A stretch of DNA of 64,000 nt from Datura wrightii (GCA_035772735.1 JASDFA010000016.1:143976501-144040500); one strand, 5' to 3'. Positions 23,107 to 35,690 are shown, counted from the first letter of the stretch. The notes: a model not told the origin generated them from the sequence alone. Numbers and translations are program-made.

Positions 23107-23140
23107 AACATTCGAGGATGAATGTTCCCAAGGGGGAGAT
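23107..23140 (+). promoter_or_regulatory. Hairpin and polypurine tract before shared LTR
   Basis: AACATTC-GAGGAT-GAATGTT (23107-23126) is followed three bases later by AAGGGGGAGAT (23130-23140), two bases before the LTR start TGTTACACC. The same pair lies at 30374-30406 (with AAGGGCGAGAT) and 40843-40876. Confidence 0.7.
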
Positions 23141-23142
23141 AT

Positions 23143-25298
23143 TGTTACACCCCGAAAGCCCAAGGATCAGAACCAAGAGTTGAAATGGAGAAAAACTAGA
23201 ATTCTACACCAGATCACAGAACGGGTCGTTAGGTGACCCGTGAGGAGGGACCATGAGTCGTGAAGTGACTCGTGGTCAAGCAGGGAGGTAGACTGGTCTG
23301 GGGGACACCACGGGTATGACAACAAGTCGTGGTTAGGCCACACGACTCCTGAGGTCACACATGGCCTGGACTGGATGCTTGGCAAGGGAGATTGGGCAGT
23401 GAAGGCTACGGATGGTGACCACGAGTCGTGGTCACTAACCACAATTCGTGGTGTCCTCCATGGGGTCTCAAGGTGATTTTTGGCAGAGTACCTCATGACT
23501 CAAGGCCACGAGTCGTGGGCCCTGGTGACGAGTCGTCAAGTCCCTCGTGGGGACTGGCAGTCAGCAAGATTCTGTGATTTAAGTAAGGGATTTTTCGTAA
23601 TTCCTAAGTCCTAGAGTCCTAAACTACGTCGTTTTAACCTCAGAAAGGTGGTTTTGAGAGGGAAAAGACTAGCCTAAGTGTTCATTCATGCATGCAAAGG
23701 AGTAGAAGGGTGATAGAGGGGTGATCAAGGTGATTTCAAGGCTTGCTTCCACAATTTGCTCTTGGGAAACCAAGGGAGTGTAGAGATTTAACTCCAAATC
23801 AGGTATGTAGGGTTTGGATGGGTGGTTTAATCCACACCCATTCCCAATTCTCCCTAATCTATGAATTCTACAATTCAATCCTTATGGGGTTTTAACCCAA
23901 TGCATGAATCCTCAAGTAATCGATATGGGTATGTTACTAGTATGTCTATTTCAAATGATGGGATGATTTTATATTGTTTTAAATCATTATTTTGTATACT
24001 AGTGTTTTAAACTTAAGGTTCCCATTTATGAGAAATCCATGGGAGTTCATGATTATGATGATTTTACAAGTATGATGTGAATTTTCAATTTAGAAGCACG
24101 TTTTCTAAGGTATCCATGTTTATAAGCATGTTTTCGAATGAATTGAGTATCGTAAAGCATGGTAAAGTATTGGGCAATGCCTACATGATGATGAATGATT
24201 TACGATTTATGAAATAATACTCATGATTTATCGATTTATGATGTTGGCCGACTAAAGGGCCTTTGATTCTTGGCTAATCATGTTTAATGGGGATCAATGA
24301 ATGATGAATGTTTATTTTAGCCATGAAATCTACATGAATGATGTTATTGATTTATGTATGAGCCTATATTCATGTTTTTGGGAGCCATGTCTAGCACCAA
24401 GCAGCCCGGCGTTCAAAGGACTACGTCAGTGTCTCAAAACCATGTGTTATCGTGGGTCTATAATGATACATTACAATGATATTGTTCCCCTCTTTTCGTA
24501 ATATCACATAATGCACGTCCCTCGCCTGGCAAGCCAGGGGCGACTCTGCCCACTTGAGTGAGATAGTTGTGGCATCATGAAAGGCTCTACCATGATGGTG
24601 TCAGTTATGACGAGTCCTCCCATTGTTCCGCATGTTTTTATGCACTGTTATGTTCATGATATTGGCTCAAGTGATGATTTGATAAAGTTTCTCTTATGAT
24701 TATGAAAAATGAATGATTTATAAATGATTTGAAAACCTTGATCCTTACATTATGTCACGATATTTATGGTATGAGCATGATGTCTTACTCTTGTGATGTT
24801 TTATAAGTTTTCATGTATTTTAAATGTCCATTTTACTTACCTTTCATATTCAATACATTCCACGTACTAACCGCATACTTTCTATGTTGTATCGTTTCAC
24901 GATACAGGACCCGGCTCTCAAGTTCATCCTCATCTATAGATCATCTTAGAGTTCACCTTCCTCTTATTGGTGAGTCCTCGTGTTTCAAGGGTCTTTTGAC
25001 AGATATTTATGTTATTTATGTTTCAGTACTTGGCCGGTTAGTTGGGTGTGTTGTCCCATCGACCCGTCAAATGTAGTAAAGGCTTTCAGACAATATGTAG
25101 CACTCATCTTGCGTGTATTTCTAGTGACTCCCTATGTTATTTTTTGTTATGATGTGTTTACATTTCTGCTATTCCTTACGTTTAGTTTTCCGCTCAAATA
25201 GAATGAAGTTAGATGTATGCTTATGCCATGGGTCGACTTGGGGCCTCTCGAGGTTCCTTGTCCCGTTTACGATTAGGGTCTACGTTCGGATCGTGACA
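23143..25298 (+). repeat. Chromovirus LTR shared by two tandem elements (2156 bp)
   Basis: It starts TGTTACACCCCG after a polypurine tract and ends CGGATCGTGACA, and a tRNA-Met primer site follows. It therefore serves as 3' LTR of the truncated element on its left and 5' LTR of the element on its right. Its first 450 bp carry a cluster of CACGAGTCGTGG-type palindromes (23215-23560). It aligns along its length with 30410-31859 plus 43419-43972. ORFs at 23167-25319 have no recognisable domain. Confidence 0.85.
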
Positions 25299-25301
25299 AA
25301 C

Positions 25302-25315
25302 TTAGTATCAAAGCC
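25302..25315 (+). promoter_or_regulatory. Primer binding site, initiator tRNA-Met (mutated)
   Basis: TTAGTATCAAAGCC, three bases after the LTR end, corresponds to TTGGTATCAGAGCC at 34421 with two substitutions. The intact form is complementary to the 3' end of plant initiator tRNA-Met. Confidence 0.7.
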
Positions 25316-25507
25316 ATAGGTTTGAAATGTCCTAGGGTGTCTGAAATCCGCGTTAACTAGTGTCTTTTTCATGGGTGTGAAGCATGTCATACTTATGATG
25401 AAGAGGCTACGAGACGTTTAGGAAATGTTCCCTTCTTCCATGATCTATGTCGTGCGATGAAAAGTCCTTCTATTATTCTAATTCGTGTTATTCGTGATTG
25501 CAGAATC

Positions 25508-26640
25508 ATGGCTCCTCGAAGAATGGAAGGAAGGAGGAATGGAGATGGTGAAGGCCACGAGGATGGCAATGGGCATGGGCATCATTAAGCCCCACCAGTT
25601 CAGGAGCCCCAGGCACCGGAGCCGGCTGCCCATGTTGAGTTTCGGGCCGCTATTCAGATGCTTGCGCAGGTCTTCACTGCTCAGGTCATCAGTAGGCCAT
25701 TACGCATGTTCCGCAGAGTGGCAACGTAGTGGCGGCTCGAGTCAGAGACTTCTTGAGGATGAGCCCATCGAAGTTCCTGGGTCCAAGGTAGATGAGGACC
25801 CACGTGAGTTCGTAGACGAGATTGTCAAGATCACCCAAGTCATGGGGGTGAATGGGGTTGAGTGCGCCGAGTTGGACTCTTATTAGTTAAAAGGGGTCAC
25901 GCATATCTGGTTTCTCCAATGGAAGGATAGCAAGGTCGCAGGAGCAGGTCCGGTCACTTAGGAAGAGTTCCATGTTGCATTCCTACACCGCTTCTTCCCT
26001 CGTGGGATGAGGGAGCTGAAGACAACTGAGTTTGTTAATTTGAATCAAGCGAGAATGATTGTACATGAGTATGCCCTTGAGTTCACACGCCTATTGAAAT
26101 ATGCCCCAGGGTTGGTAGTCGATCAAAGGATGCAGGTGAGTAGATTCGTCCATGGAGTAGCGGGTTATTTGGACAAGGATTGCAGGACTGTCATGCTTCA
26201 TCGGTATATGGACTTTCCTCGCATAGTGTTGTACGCCCAGCAGATGGAGGCGGCTCATCTGAGGGAGAGGGAGGCAAAGAGGACTCAGACAAATATCCAT
26301 AGGTTTACTCATCAAAGATCCGACGGTGGTCACCTCCGTTAGTTTCAACAGAGGTTACTAGCTCTAGCACCATCATCAGCTAGTGTTCCATCCAGACCCA
26401 AGGGTGATCATAAGAGCAGGGCTTCGAGATCGATGGACTAGAGGGGCACGTAGGTAGAGCGTAGCATACGAGCCTGCGGAAAGTGCCGAAAGTGCGGCGA
26501 GAGTCATACCGGGGAGTGTTTGTTCGGCTCATATATTTGCTATGGGTGTGGTAAGTCCGGCCACATGCGCCGAGCGTGTCCATTTGCTAGACAGGATGGT
26601 GATAGGGGTCGTACATAGACTACCAGGACAACAGCAGCTC
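25508..26640 (+). pseudogene. Broken gag of chromovirus (middle element)
   Basis: ATG at 25508 starts the MAPRR gag sequence seen also at 34628. Frameshifts near 25580 and stops such as those at 25884 and 26339 break it. The matrix/capsid-like region reads at 26007-26342 (EFTRLLKYAPGLVVDQ). Near 26470-26580 are two zinc knuckles: CRKCGESHTGEC and CYGCGKSGHMRRAC. The second is a full C-X2-C-X4-H-X4-C. Gag forms the particle that packages the element RNA. This copy is dead. Confidence 0.8.
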
Positions 26641-27240
26641 TAGCATGTTCAGCTCCACAGGGAGCATTTTCTAGTGGGGGTGGCGGATAGCACCAAAATA
26701 GATTCTATGCCCTTGCCCAACATCAGGAGAAGGAGACTTCACCGAATATGGTCACTAGTATGTTGTGAGTTTTCCATATTGATGTTTATGCTTTGCTAGA
26801 TTCAGGGGATACTTTGTCTTTTGTGACTCCTTATGTTGCTAGTGGCTTTGGAGTTAGTCCCGAGACTCTGTCAGGACCATTTTCAGTTTCTACTCCTGTC
26901 GGTGATTCGGTTGTAGCTAGGCGGGTGTATAGAGGATGCCACATCACTATATTGCATAAAGTCACCTCCGTAGACCTTGTAGAGTTAGCCATGACAAACT
27001 TTGATATTATTCTTGGAATGGATTGGTTGTATGCATGTTATGTGATGTAAATTCTAGAACCCGTGCGGAGGAATTTCGTTTTCCGGGTGAATCAGTTTTG
27101 GAGTGGAAAGGTAGTTCGGTTGTACTAGCAGGTTGATTTATTTCATATCTTAAGGCCAGAAAGATGATTTCTAAGGGTTTCATGTATCATCTAGTTAGGG
27201 TTAAGGATGTTGAGTCCAAGACCCTGACAATCTAGTTAGT
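26641..27240 (+). pseudogene. Aspartic protease of chromovirus (middle element)
   Basis: The frame 26793-27050 reads LDSGDTLSFVTPYVASGF with the DSG catalytic triplet intact, then IILGMDWLYA. A stop lies just upstream (26766), and a one-base problem near 27048 breaks the continuation. Homologous to 35815-36273. Confidence 0.8.
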
Positions 27241-28020
27241 TTCGTTGGTGCGTGAGTATCCAAAGGTCTTTCCTGATGATTTGCCAGGTGTTCCTCCCGA
27301 GCGGGAGATTGATTTTGGTATTTACCTTCTACCCGACACGCAGACTATATCTATCCCTCCTTACAAGATGGCTCCAGCCGAGCTAAAAGAGTTGAGGGAT
27401 TAGTTGAAGGACCTGTTAGATAAAGGCTTCATTAGACCGAGCAAGTCTCCTTGGGGTGCACCAGTGTTATTTGTCCGGAAGAAGGATGGTTCTCTTTGGA
27501 TGTGCATTGATTATGGAAAATTAAACAAGGTCACCATTAAGAAAACGTATCCCTTACCTAGGATCGATGATTTGTTTGACCAGCTTCAGGTTGCCAAGTG
27601 TTTCTCAAAGATAGATCTCAGGTCCGGGTATCATCAGCTTAGAGAGCAAGAGTGTGACATTCCGAAGACAGATTTTAGGACGCGGTATGGTCATTATGAG
27701 TTTGTAGTTATGTCTTTTGGACTAACAATTGCTACTGCAGCTTTTATGGGCCTGATGAACAGGGTGTTCAAGCCATATTTGGATATGTTCGTGATTGTGT
27801 TCATCAACGACATCCTTATATAGTCTCAGAGCAAGGAGGAGCATGCCGTTCATTTGAGAGTAGTGCTACAGACTCTCAAGGATCACCAATTGTATGCAAA
27901 GTTCAGCAAATGCGAGTTTTGGTTGAACTCGGTGGCATTTTTAGGCCATATGGTATCAAGAGAAGGCATAAAAGTAGATTCTTAGAAAATCGAGGCGGTG
28001 AATAATTGGCCTATATTGGT
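27241..28020 (+). pseudogene. Reverse transcriptase of chromovirus (middle element)
   Basis: The frame 27404-27823 covers the fingers and palm: DKGFIRPSKSPWGAPVLFV, WMCIDYGKLNKVT, the MSFGLTIATAAFMGLMN block, and the catalytic motif as FIND instead of FIDD. The second active-site Asp is therefore Asn. A TAG stop follows in ILI* (27822). Downstream the frame resumes with QSKEEHAVHLRV. Upstream at 27250-27400 is the N-terminal VFPDDLPGVPPEREIDF segment. Confidence 0.85.
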
Positions 28021-28650
28021 GAATCCTTTGAATATTCAGAGTTTCTTGGGTCTAGATGGCTACTATCGGAGGTTTGTTGAAGGTTTCTCATCTATTGCAA
28101 CACCTTTGACCAAGTTGACTTAGATAAAGGTAAAGTTCCAATGGTCGGAGGCTTGGGAGAAGAGCTTCCAAGAGTTGAAGACTCAACTTAAGTCAGCACC
28201 GGTGTTGACCCTACCCGAGGGTACCAGTGGTTTTGTGGTGTATTGTGACGCTTCGAGAATCGAACTCGGGTGTGTATTGATGCAGCACGGAAAAGTGATA
28301 GCATATGCCTCAAGATAGTTGAAAGTCCATGAGAAGAATTACCCGACCCACGATATTGAATTGGCTGCGGTGGTGCTCGCATTGAAGATATGGCGACATT
28401 ACTTGTATGGGGTCCATGTGGATGTGTTTACGGACAACAAGATCTTACAATATGTGTTCATGCAGAAAGATCTCAATCTTAAACTAAGGAGGTGGTTGGA
28501 GCTACTTAAGGACTACGATATGAGTGTCATTTACCATCTGGGCAAAGCTAATGTGATAGCAGACGCACTTAGTAGGCTCTCTATGGAGAGTGTGTCCCAA
28601 GTGGATGAGGGAAAAAAGGAGCTGGTGAAAGACATCCATTAACTTGCAAG
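28021..28650 (+). pseudogene. RNase H and connection domain of chromovirus (middle element)
   Basis: The connection segment is FLGLDGYYRRFVEGFSSIA. After a stop near 28317, the RNase H frame 28319-28642 reads YPTHDIELAAVVLALKIWRH, VDVFTDNKILQYVF and KANVIADALSRLS. The catalytic-region residues are recognisable. Stops at 28122 and 28318 prevent one continuous protein. Confidence 0.85.
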
Positions 28651-30165
28651 GTTAGGAGTTAGGTTGGTCGACTCGGCCGATGGTGGTGTTGTTGTGCAAA
28701 ACGGATCACAATCGTCCTTGGTGACGGATCTGAAAGCCAGACAAGATGAGGATCCAATTTTGGTAAAGCTAAAATAAGTCGTTCGAAGTCAGAAGGTGGA
28801 GGTCTTCTCCCAAGGGGGAGATGGTGTGCTTCGGTACCAAGGTCGCCAATGTGTTCCGGATGTCGATGATTTGAGGAGTCGGATGATGCATGAGGCTCAT
28901 TGATCTAGGTACTCTATCCATCCAGGTGCCATCAAGACGTATCATAATTTGCGGGAAATATATTGGTGGAATGGCATGAAGAGGGATATTGCAGAAATCG
29001 TAGCCAAGTGCCCGAACTGTCAGCAGGTAAAGTTTAAATATCAAAGGACGGGAGGAGTACTTCAGGATATCAGCATTCCTACTTGGAAGTGGGAATAAAT
29101 AAACTTGGATTTCATAACAGGATTACCTCATACTCGCCGACAATATGATTTCATTTGGGTTGTGGTAAACAGGTTGACCAAGGCTGCACATTTTCTACCG
29201 GTAAAGACCACGGATTCGGTGAAGGATTATTCCAAACTGTATATTTGGGAGTTGGTTCGATTGCATGGAGTGCCCTTTTCTATCATTTCAAATGGAGGTA
29301 CTAAATTTACCTCTCAATTTTGGCGATCTTTTCAAAAAAGGCTTGGGACTCATGTTAAACTCAGCATAGCATTTCATCCGCAAAACGGATGGTCAAGCGG
29401 AGTGGACAATTCAAACTCTCGAAGACATGTTAAGAGCTCGAGTGATGGACTTTAAAAGTAGTTGGGATGATCACTTGCCCCTGATTGAGTTCGCTTACAA
29501 TAACAGTTATCACTCTAGTATCCAAATGGCACCGTTCGAGGCTCTCTATAGGCAGAGAAGTAGATCGCCCATCGGATGGTTTGAGGTTGGTGAGGCAGCT
29601 ATGATAGGGGTAGACTCGGTTCATGAGACTATGGTGAAGGTTCAGTTGATAAAGGACAAGCTAAAAACCGCTCAGAGTCATCAAAAGTCATATGATGATG
29701 TGAGGAGGAGAGAGTTGGAGTTCGAGGTGGACGATTGGGTATTTTTGAAGGTATCTCCTATGAAGGGAGTGATAATATTTGGAAAGAAAGGGAAACTCGG
29801 TCCCCGCTATATTGACACATACCAGATTGTGAGGCGTGTAGGTGAAGTGGCTTAAGAGTTAGAGTTACCTTCAGAATTAGCTTCAGTTCATCCCGTCTTT
29901 CATGTATCGCTCTTGAATAAGTGTTTGGGTGATCTAGCTTTAGTTGTTTCGGTGGAAAGTGTGGGTGTGAGAGATAGCCTCAGCTATGAGGAAATTCTGA
30001 TTGAGATATTGGATTGTCAGGTTCGAAGGCTAAGGAAAAAAGAAGTAGCTTCAGTAAAGGTGTTATGGAGAAATCAGCATGTTGAGAGAGCTTCGTGGGA
30101 AGCCGAAGCGGATATAATGGCCAAATACCCTCACATGTTCCCTACTGGCTCAGTTTCAGTTTGAG
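28651..30165 (+). pseudogene. Integrase and chromodomain of chromovirus (middle element)
   Basis: The zinc-binding part lies at 28850-29040 (HYSIHPG-type His and CPNCQQ). The core frame is 29105-29455, where the second catalytic Asp (usual IISDRG) reads ISNGG, so Asp is replaced by Asn. A one-base insertion near 29384 shifts the frame before the catalytic Glu. The C-terminal part is at 29427-29855 (DHLPLIEFAYNNSYHSS, RSRSPIGWFEVGEAA). After a stop at 29853, the chromodomain-like tail VRRLRKKEVASVKVLWRNQ ends at 30164. Confidence 0.85.
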
Positions 30166-30409
30166 GTATCAGTTCTTGCCTTAATACTCTAAATAGTTTC
30201 CATGTTAAGTTCACGTGCGCAAGTTTGTTTGATGTTATGGTAAATGTATTTGATGTGTGAATTCAGTTCAGCTATGTGTTCTTTTTGAAGGTAGTCATTC
30301 CGTCAGTTTTCAGCTTAAATGATTAGTATTTGCATATAATGATTGCATGTTTCTACTTTTTCTATGTGTTTCTAACATTCGAGGATGAATGTTCCCAAGG
30401 GCGAGATAT

Positions 30410-31859
30410 CGTTATACCCCGGAAGCCCAAGTATCAAACCCGGGAGTTGAAATGGAGAAAAACTGAAATTTTGCACCAGGTCACAGAACGGGTCATTAGG
30501 TGACACGTGAGGAGGGATCACAAGTTGTGAAGTGACTCGTAGTCAAGCATGGAGGTGTACTAGTCTGGGGGACACCACGGGCATGACCACAAGTCGTGGT
30601 TAGGCCACAAGACTCGTGAGGTCACCCATGGCCTGGACTAGATGCTTGGCAAGGGAGATTGGGCAGTGAAGGCTACGGATGGTGACAACGAGTCGTGGTC
30701 GCTAACCACGATTCGTGGTGTCCACCATGGGGTCTCAAGGTTATTTTTGGCAGAGTACCTCATGACTCAAGGCCACGAGTCATGGGCCCTGGTGACGAGT
30801 CGTCAAGTCCCTCGTGGGGACTGGCAGTCAACAAGATTCTGTGATTTAAGTAAGGGATTTTTCGTAATTCCTAAGTCCTAGAGTCCTAAACTACGTCGTT
30901 TTAACCTCAGAAAGGTGGTTTTGAGAGGGAAAAGACTAGCCTAAGTGTTCATTCATGCATGCAAAGGAGTAGAAGGGTGATAGAGGGGTGATCAAGGTGA
31001 TTTCAAGGCTTGCTTCCACAATTTGCTCTTGGGAAACCAAGGGAGTGTAGAGATTTAACTCCAAATCAGGTATGTAGGGTTTGAATGGGTGGTTTAATCC
31101 ATATCCATGCTCAATTCTCCCTAATCTATGAATTCTATAGTTCAATCCTTATGGGATTTTAACCCAATGCATGAATTCTCAAGTAATCGATATAGGTATG
31201 TTTGTAGTATGTCTAAATTGATGGGTTTCTAATAATGGGATGATTTTATATTGTTTTAAATCATTATTTTGTATACTAGTGTTTTAAACTTAAGGTGCCC
31301 AATTATGAGAAATCCATGGGAGTTCATGATTATGATGATTTTACAAGTATGATGTGAATTTTTTATTTAGAAGCACGTTTTCAAGTTACCCATGTTTATA
31401 AGCATGTTTTCAAATGAATTGAGTATTTTAAAGCATGGTAAAGTATTGGGAAATGCCCACATGATGATGAATGATTTACGATTTATGAAATGATACTCAT
31501 GATTTATCGATTTATGATGTTGGCTGATTAAAGGGCCTTTGATTCTTGGCTAATCATGTTTAATGGGGATCAATGAATGATGAATGTTTATTTTAGCCAT
31601 GAATCTACATGAATGATGTTATTGATTTATGTATGAGCCTTTATGCATATTTTTGGGAGCCGTGTCTAGCACCGAGCAGCGCGGCGTTCAAAGGACTACG
31701 CCGGTATCTCAAAACCACGTGCCACCGTGGGTCTAATGATACATTACAATGTGCCACTGTTATGTTCAATATATTGGCTCAAGTGATGATTTAAAAACAT
31801 TTCTCTTATCATTATGAAAATGAATGATTTATGAATGATTCGAAAACATTGAGCCTTAC
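30410..31859 (+). repeat. 3' LTR of middle chromovirus, left part
   Basis: It starts CGTTATACCCCGG (TG mutated to CG) after the polypurine tract, and matches 23143-24600 including the ACGAGTCGT palindrome cluster (30480-30820). It is cut after CTTAC (31855-31859) by the 11.6-kb element and resumes at 43419. ORFs at 30642-30881 and 31609-31794 are non-coding LTR frames. Confidence 0.85.
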
Positions 31860-34417
31860 TGTTATACCTCAGGATTTCAAGAATTGGACCTAGAAGTGAA
31901 TCAGGAGAAAAACTAGAAAATGTTGCAGCAGTTGCAGAATGGGTCACTTAACCACTCGTGAGGAGGCCTAACGATTTGTCAGGTGGCTCGTGGGGAAGGC
32001 CTGAGATAATGGAGGACTCGAGGTCCTCATAGGCGATGTAACGACTCGTGATCAGTCACCACGAGTCGTCATGTCAATCATGTGGTCTTAGAGAAGGACA
32101 GCGAAGCTTATAAAGTGTACTTGACGGATGGCACCCAACGACTCGTCGTCAGTCCTAATGACCCGTTAGGTGGGTTGTTACCAAGCCAGAGGAGTTTTCA
32201 TGAAGGATGAGGCAGTGCACTTGACGATTGAACCAATGGATCATGTGCCCTACTAATGAGTCGTCAGGTCGTCTATTAGGACCCCTTGACAGTTATTTTC
32301 AGCGATTTCAATAAGGGCTTTTCTGTAATTCCTAAGTTCTAAGGGCCTATACTATATCATTTTAAGCTCGTAATAGAGGGTTTTAAGCTGATAAAGACAC
32401 ATCTAGGCCATTTTTCTTCATGCATGCAAGGGTGAGAGCTTGAAGGGAAGAAAGTGAGGAGAATTTCAATATTTTCAAGGGAAATCTCAGTTGGGCAATT
32501 AGGGAGAGTTAGGATTCTTCATTCCCAGGTATGTAAGGTTATGAGTGGGTGCTTTCTTCCACACCCACGACCATTCCCTATCAATTTGTGATTTATTTGA
32601 GATGATCAAGTATGGGTTTTCATTCAAATGCATGATTCTTACATTTCTACTCATGGGTATGATTAATTGAGTTGATATTGATGATTTATTGAGCTTGGGC
32701 AGATTCTAACTTAATTTCTTTTACAAAATTATTTTCTAAAAATTGAATCTAAAATACCCATGTGTGGGTAGTTCCTAATAGAATGTGATGATGATGGAAT
32801 AGATGATGAAAAGCATGTTTCCAAACTTACTCATGATTTTGATCATGTTTTCAAAGAAGGTTGAATTGACCCGTGTATAATGAAGCTTTGGGTAGTGCCC
32901 AATGTTGAGTATGGATGATGATTTCTCTTGAATTGATTTTATTACTTGTTTTGGAGTGAAATCTCCCAAATTATAATGTTTTCAAATGAACTGAATGGGT
33001 CCAAGCATGATAAGGTTTTGGGCAAGGTCCCTATGTTGATGATAATGAAGTGATATTTCTAAAGTAGCCTTACCACATGATTTTGGAGAAAAGTCTCCCA
33101 CTATTCTTGAGCTTGTGGTATGTGTCGTAGTAAAGCTTCTCATATGCATGAATTCATAATTGAGATGTATGTCACCATTAAGCCTCATTTCACATGATGT
33201 TTAGTTTAAGCATGATTCTATTCTAAGCTTTGTCGAGATGACATTGTTGAGCTTCATATTTATATGATGTCTAATGCATGCATGATTTCATAATGATCTT
33301 TGTCAATAGACAATGTTGAGCTTCATTTCACAGGATGTTGAGTTTATGCGTGACTTCATGTTGAGCTTTGTCACTAGACGATGTTGAGCTTCATATTTAT
33401 ACGATGTAGAACATTGCATGTTTTGGGAGAAGAGTCTAGCACCGAGCGGGTTAAGGGTCAACTACCCTATTCCCCAAAAGTACGCGCCAATGTAGGTTGA
33501 TTTCATTATATTATTGGGACCTCCCTTGTGAGTTATCCCCAACCCGATTGGCCCTTTGAGCTTAATATTGATATCATGGTGTCGTCCATCGCCCTGGCAA
33601 GGTTATGAATGGCTCTACCCACTTGAGTGTGATAGTTGGGACCACATAAAGCTCTATCGTGGTATGTCGGTTAAGTGACAAGTCTCTTGTTGTCTATATC
33701 ATTCGAGTTTGCATATCTATTACTCATGATGATTATCTTATAAGTGCATGTTTGAAAAGCAAGTTTTGACTCAATGTTCAGCTTTTGATATAAATGTTAT
33801 GATTTAGCCTTGAGTCATTCGATTTAGTCATGACGTTCTAAAACCATGCATGACCATGTATTAAATAAGAATGAGTTCATAATGAATGCTTGTGATCGTT
33901 TCCTATCCTTAAAGACTATCATATATGTATGACTTGTTTTAAGAAGGCTATTATTGCTCAAGCGATTTTACTTACCTTACATACTTGGTACATTTCACGT
34001 ACTGACCGCATACCTTCTATGCTGCATCGTTTCATGATGCAGGATCTGGTTCTCGGGTTCAGCCCCATTCGTAGCCCACTATTAGAGTTAGCATTTTCTT
34101 GCTTGGTGAGTCTTCATCCTTCGAGGACTAGACTATCAGTTATTTTGAGCCTATTTCAGTTTCAGTATTTCTGAGCTAGTTGGGGGTGTTGTCCCATCAG
34201 TTCGTCCAGATTAGAGGCTTATCAGACTTAGACATGTATTCAGCTTCATATGTTTATTCGGTTGTTATGGTAAGTTATACTTCCGCTGATTTATATTTAT
34301 GTTTCCTTCATGTTTATTGAATGAGATAGTGAATGCTTATGTCATGGGTCGACTTGGGGGTCTCTCTGGATCCCTTGTCCCGTGTCAACGATCCGGGTGT
34401 ACTCACAGGTCGTGACA
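31860..34417 (+). repeat. 5' LTR of nested chromovirus
   Basis: It starts TGTTATACCTC and ends CACAGGTCGTGACA. It has an ACGAGTCGT-type palindrome cluster at 31930-32290, and the 3' LTR is collinear throughout. Short frames inside (32775-33188, 33929-34174) recur in the other LTR and are not genes. Confidence 0.9.
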
Positions 34418-34420
34418 AAC

Positions 34421-34434
34421 TTGGTATCAGAGCC
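34421..34434 (+). promoter_or_regulatory. Primer binding site, initiator tRNA-Met
   Basis: TTGGTATCAGAGCC, three bases after the 5' LTR, includes TGGTATCAGAGC, the standard complement of the plant initiator tRNA-Met 3' end. Confidence 0.85.
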
Positions 34435-34627
34435 ATAGGTGTGGAGTGTCCTAGGGAGTCTGAAATCCATGTTAAGTAGAGTCTTTTTCATGGGTGTGAA
34501 GCGCGCCAAACTTATGACGAAGAGGCTACAAAACATTTTAGGAAATGTTCTCATCTTTCATAATCTATGTCGTGCGATGAAGAGTCTTTCTATCCCTCTA
34601 ATTCGTGTTATTCGCGATTGTAGAGTC

Positions 34628-35690
34628 ATGGCTCCTCGAAGGATAAATGGAAGGAGAAATGGTGACGGTGAAGGCCACGAGGATGGCATGGGTCGTGGGC
34701 ATCAGCAGGTCCCACCAGTTCAGGAGCCTCAGGCACCGGAGCCAGCCGCTCACACTGAGTTCCGAACCGCTGTCCAGATTTTTGCGTAGACCTTGACCGC
34801 CCAATTCAATCAGCAGGTTGTTGCACATGTTCCGCAGAATAGCAATGCAGCGGCGGCTTGAGTCGGGGACTTCTTGAGATTGTCAAGATCACCCAGGTTA
34901 TAGGGGTGATCAGTGTTGAGTGCGCAAAGTTGGCCTCCTACTAGTTGAAGGGGTTTCGCATATATGGTTCCGTCAATGGAAGGACAGCAGAGTTGTCGGA
35001 TCAGGTCCGGTCACTTGGGAAGAGTTCCATGTTGCATTCCTTGATCGGTTCTTACCCGGGTGATGAGGGAGATAAAGGCAGCTGAGTTCGTAAATCTGAA
35101 GCAAGGGAGGATGACGGTACTAGAGTATTCCCATGAGTTCACTCGCCTATCGAAGTATGCTCCTAAGTAGTGGCTGACTAGAGGGCTCGAGTGAGCAGGT
35201 TTATGCATGGGATAGTAGGTTGCTTGGATAAGGAACGTAGGATTGCTATACTCCATCAGGATATGGACTTCCCTCGGATGGTGTTGTATGCCCAGCAGAT
35301 AGAGGCGGCACATTCGACAGAGAGAGAGGCCAAGAGGGCCAGGACTGAGGACCACAGATTTTCCCAGCAGAGGTCTGGTGGTGGGCACCGTCAGCAGACT
35401 CACCAGAGATTATCTGCCCTAGATTCATCAGCCTTGAGTGTGCCATCTCGGCCTAGGCATGATTAGAGAGGGCGAGCGTCAGGCTCGATGGGTTAGAGTA
35501 GCAGGCCCACAGATTTAGGTGTTCCAGCTTGTCGCAAGTGTGGCCGAGGGTATACAGGCCAGTGCTTGGCAGGTTCGGGTGCGTGTTTTGGGTGCGGGCA
35601 ACCCAGACACATGCTTAGAGATTGTCCATCGATGAGACAGCATCATATTGGGGGCCGTGGCCCAGCTTCTAGTTTAGCAGCCCCACCCCC
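34628..35690 (+). pseudogene. Broken gag of nested chromovirus
   Basis: ATG at 34628 opens MAPRRINGRRNGDGEG, which stops at 34787. Later pieces appear at 34980-35160 and in 35191-35466. The zinc-knuckle region lies at 35530-35640: CRKCGRGYTGQC (His replaced by Tyr) and an intact CFGCGQPRHMLRDC. It is the particle protein of the element, inactivated by several stops and by loss of a segment near 34870 relative to the middle element. Confidence 0.8.

Noticed and set aside
22976..23236. 86-codon ORF crossing from element 3' region into the LTR
   Set aside because: It spans the polypurine tract and LTR boundary and has no domain; it is a chance frame.
23215..23560. Repeated ACGAGTCGT units resembling a CRISPR array
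   Set aside because: Spacing is irregular, units are about 9-12 bases and palindromic, and the setting is a plant LTR.
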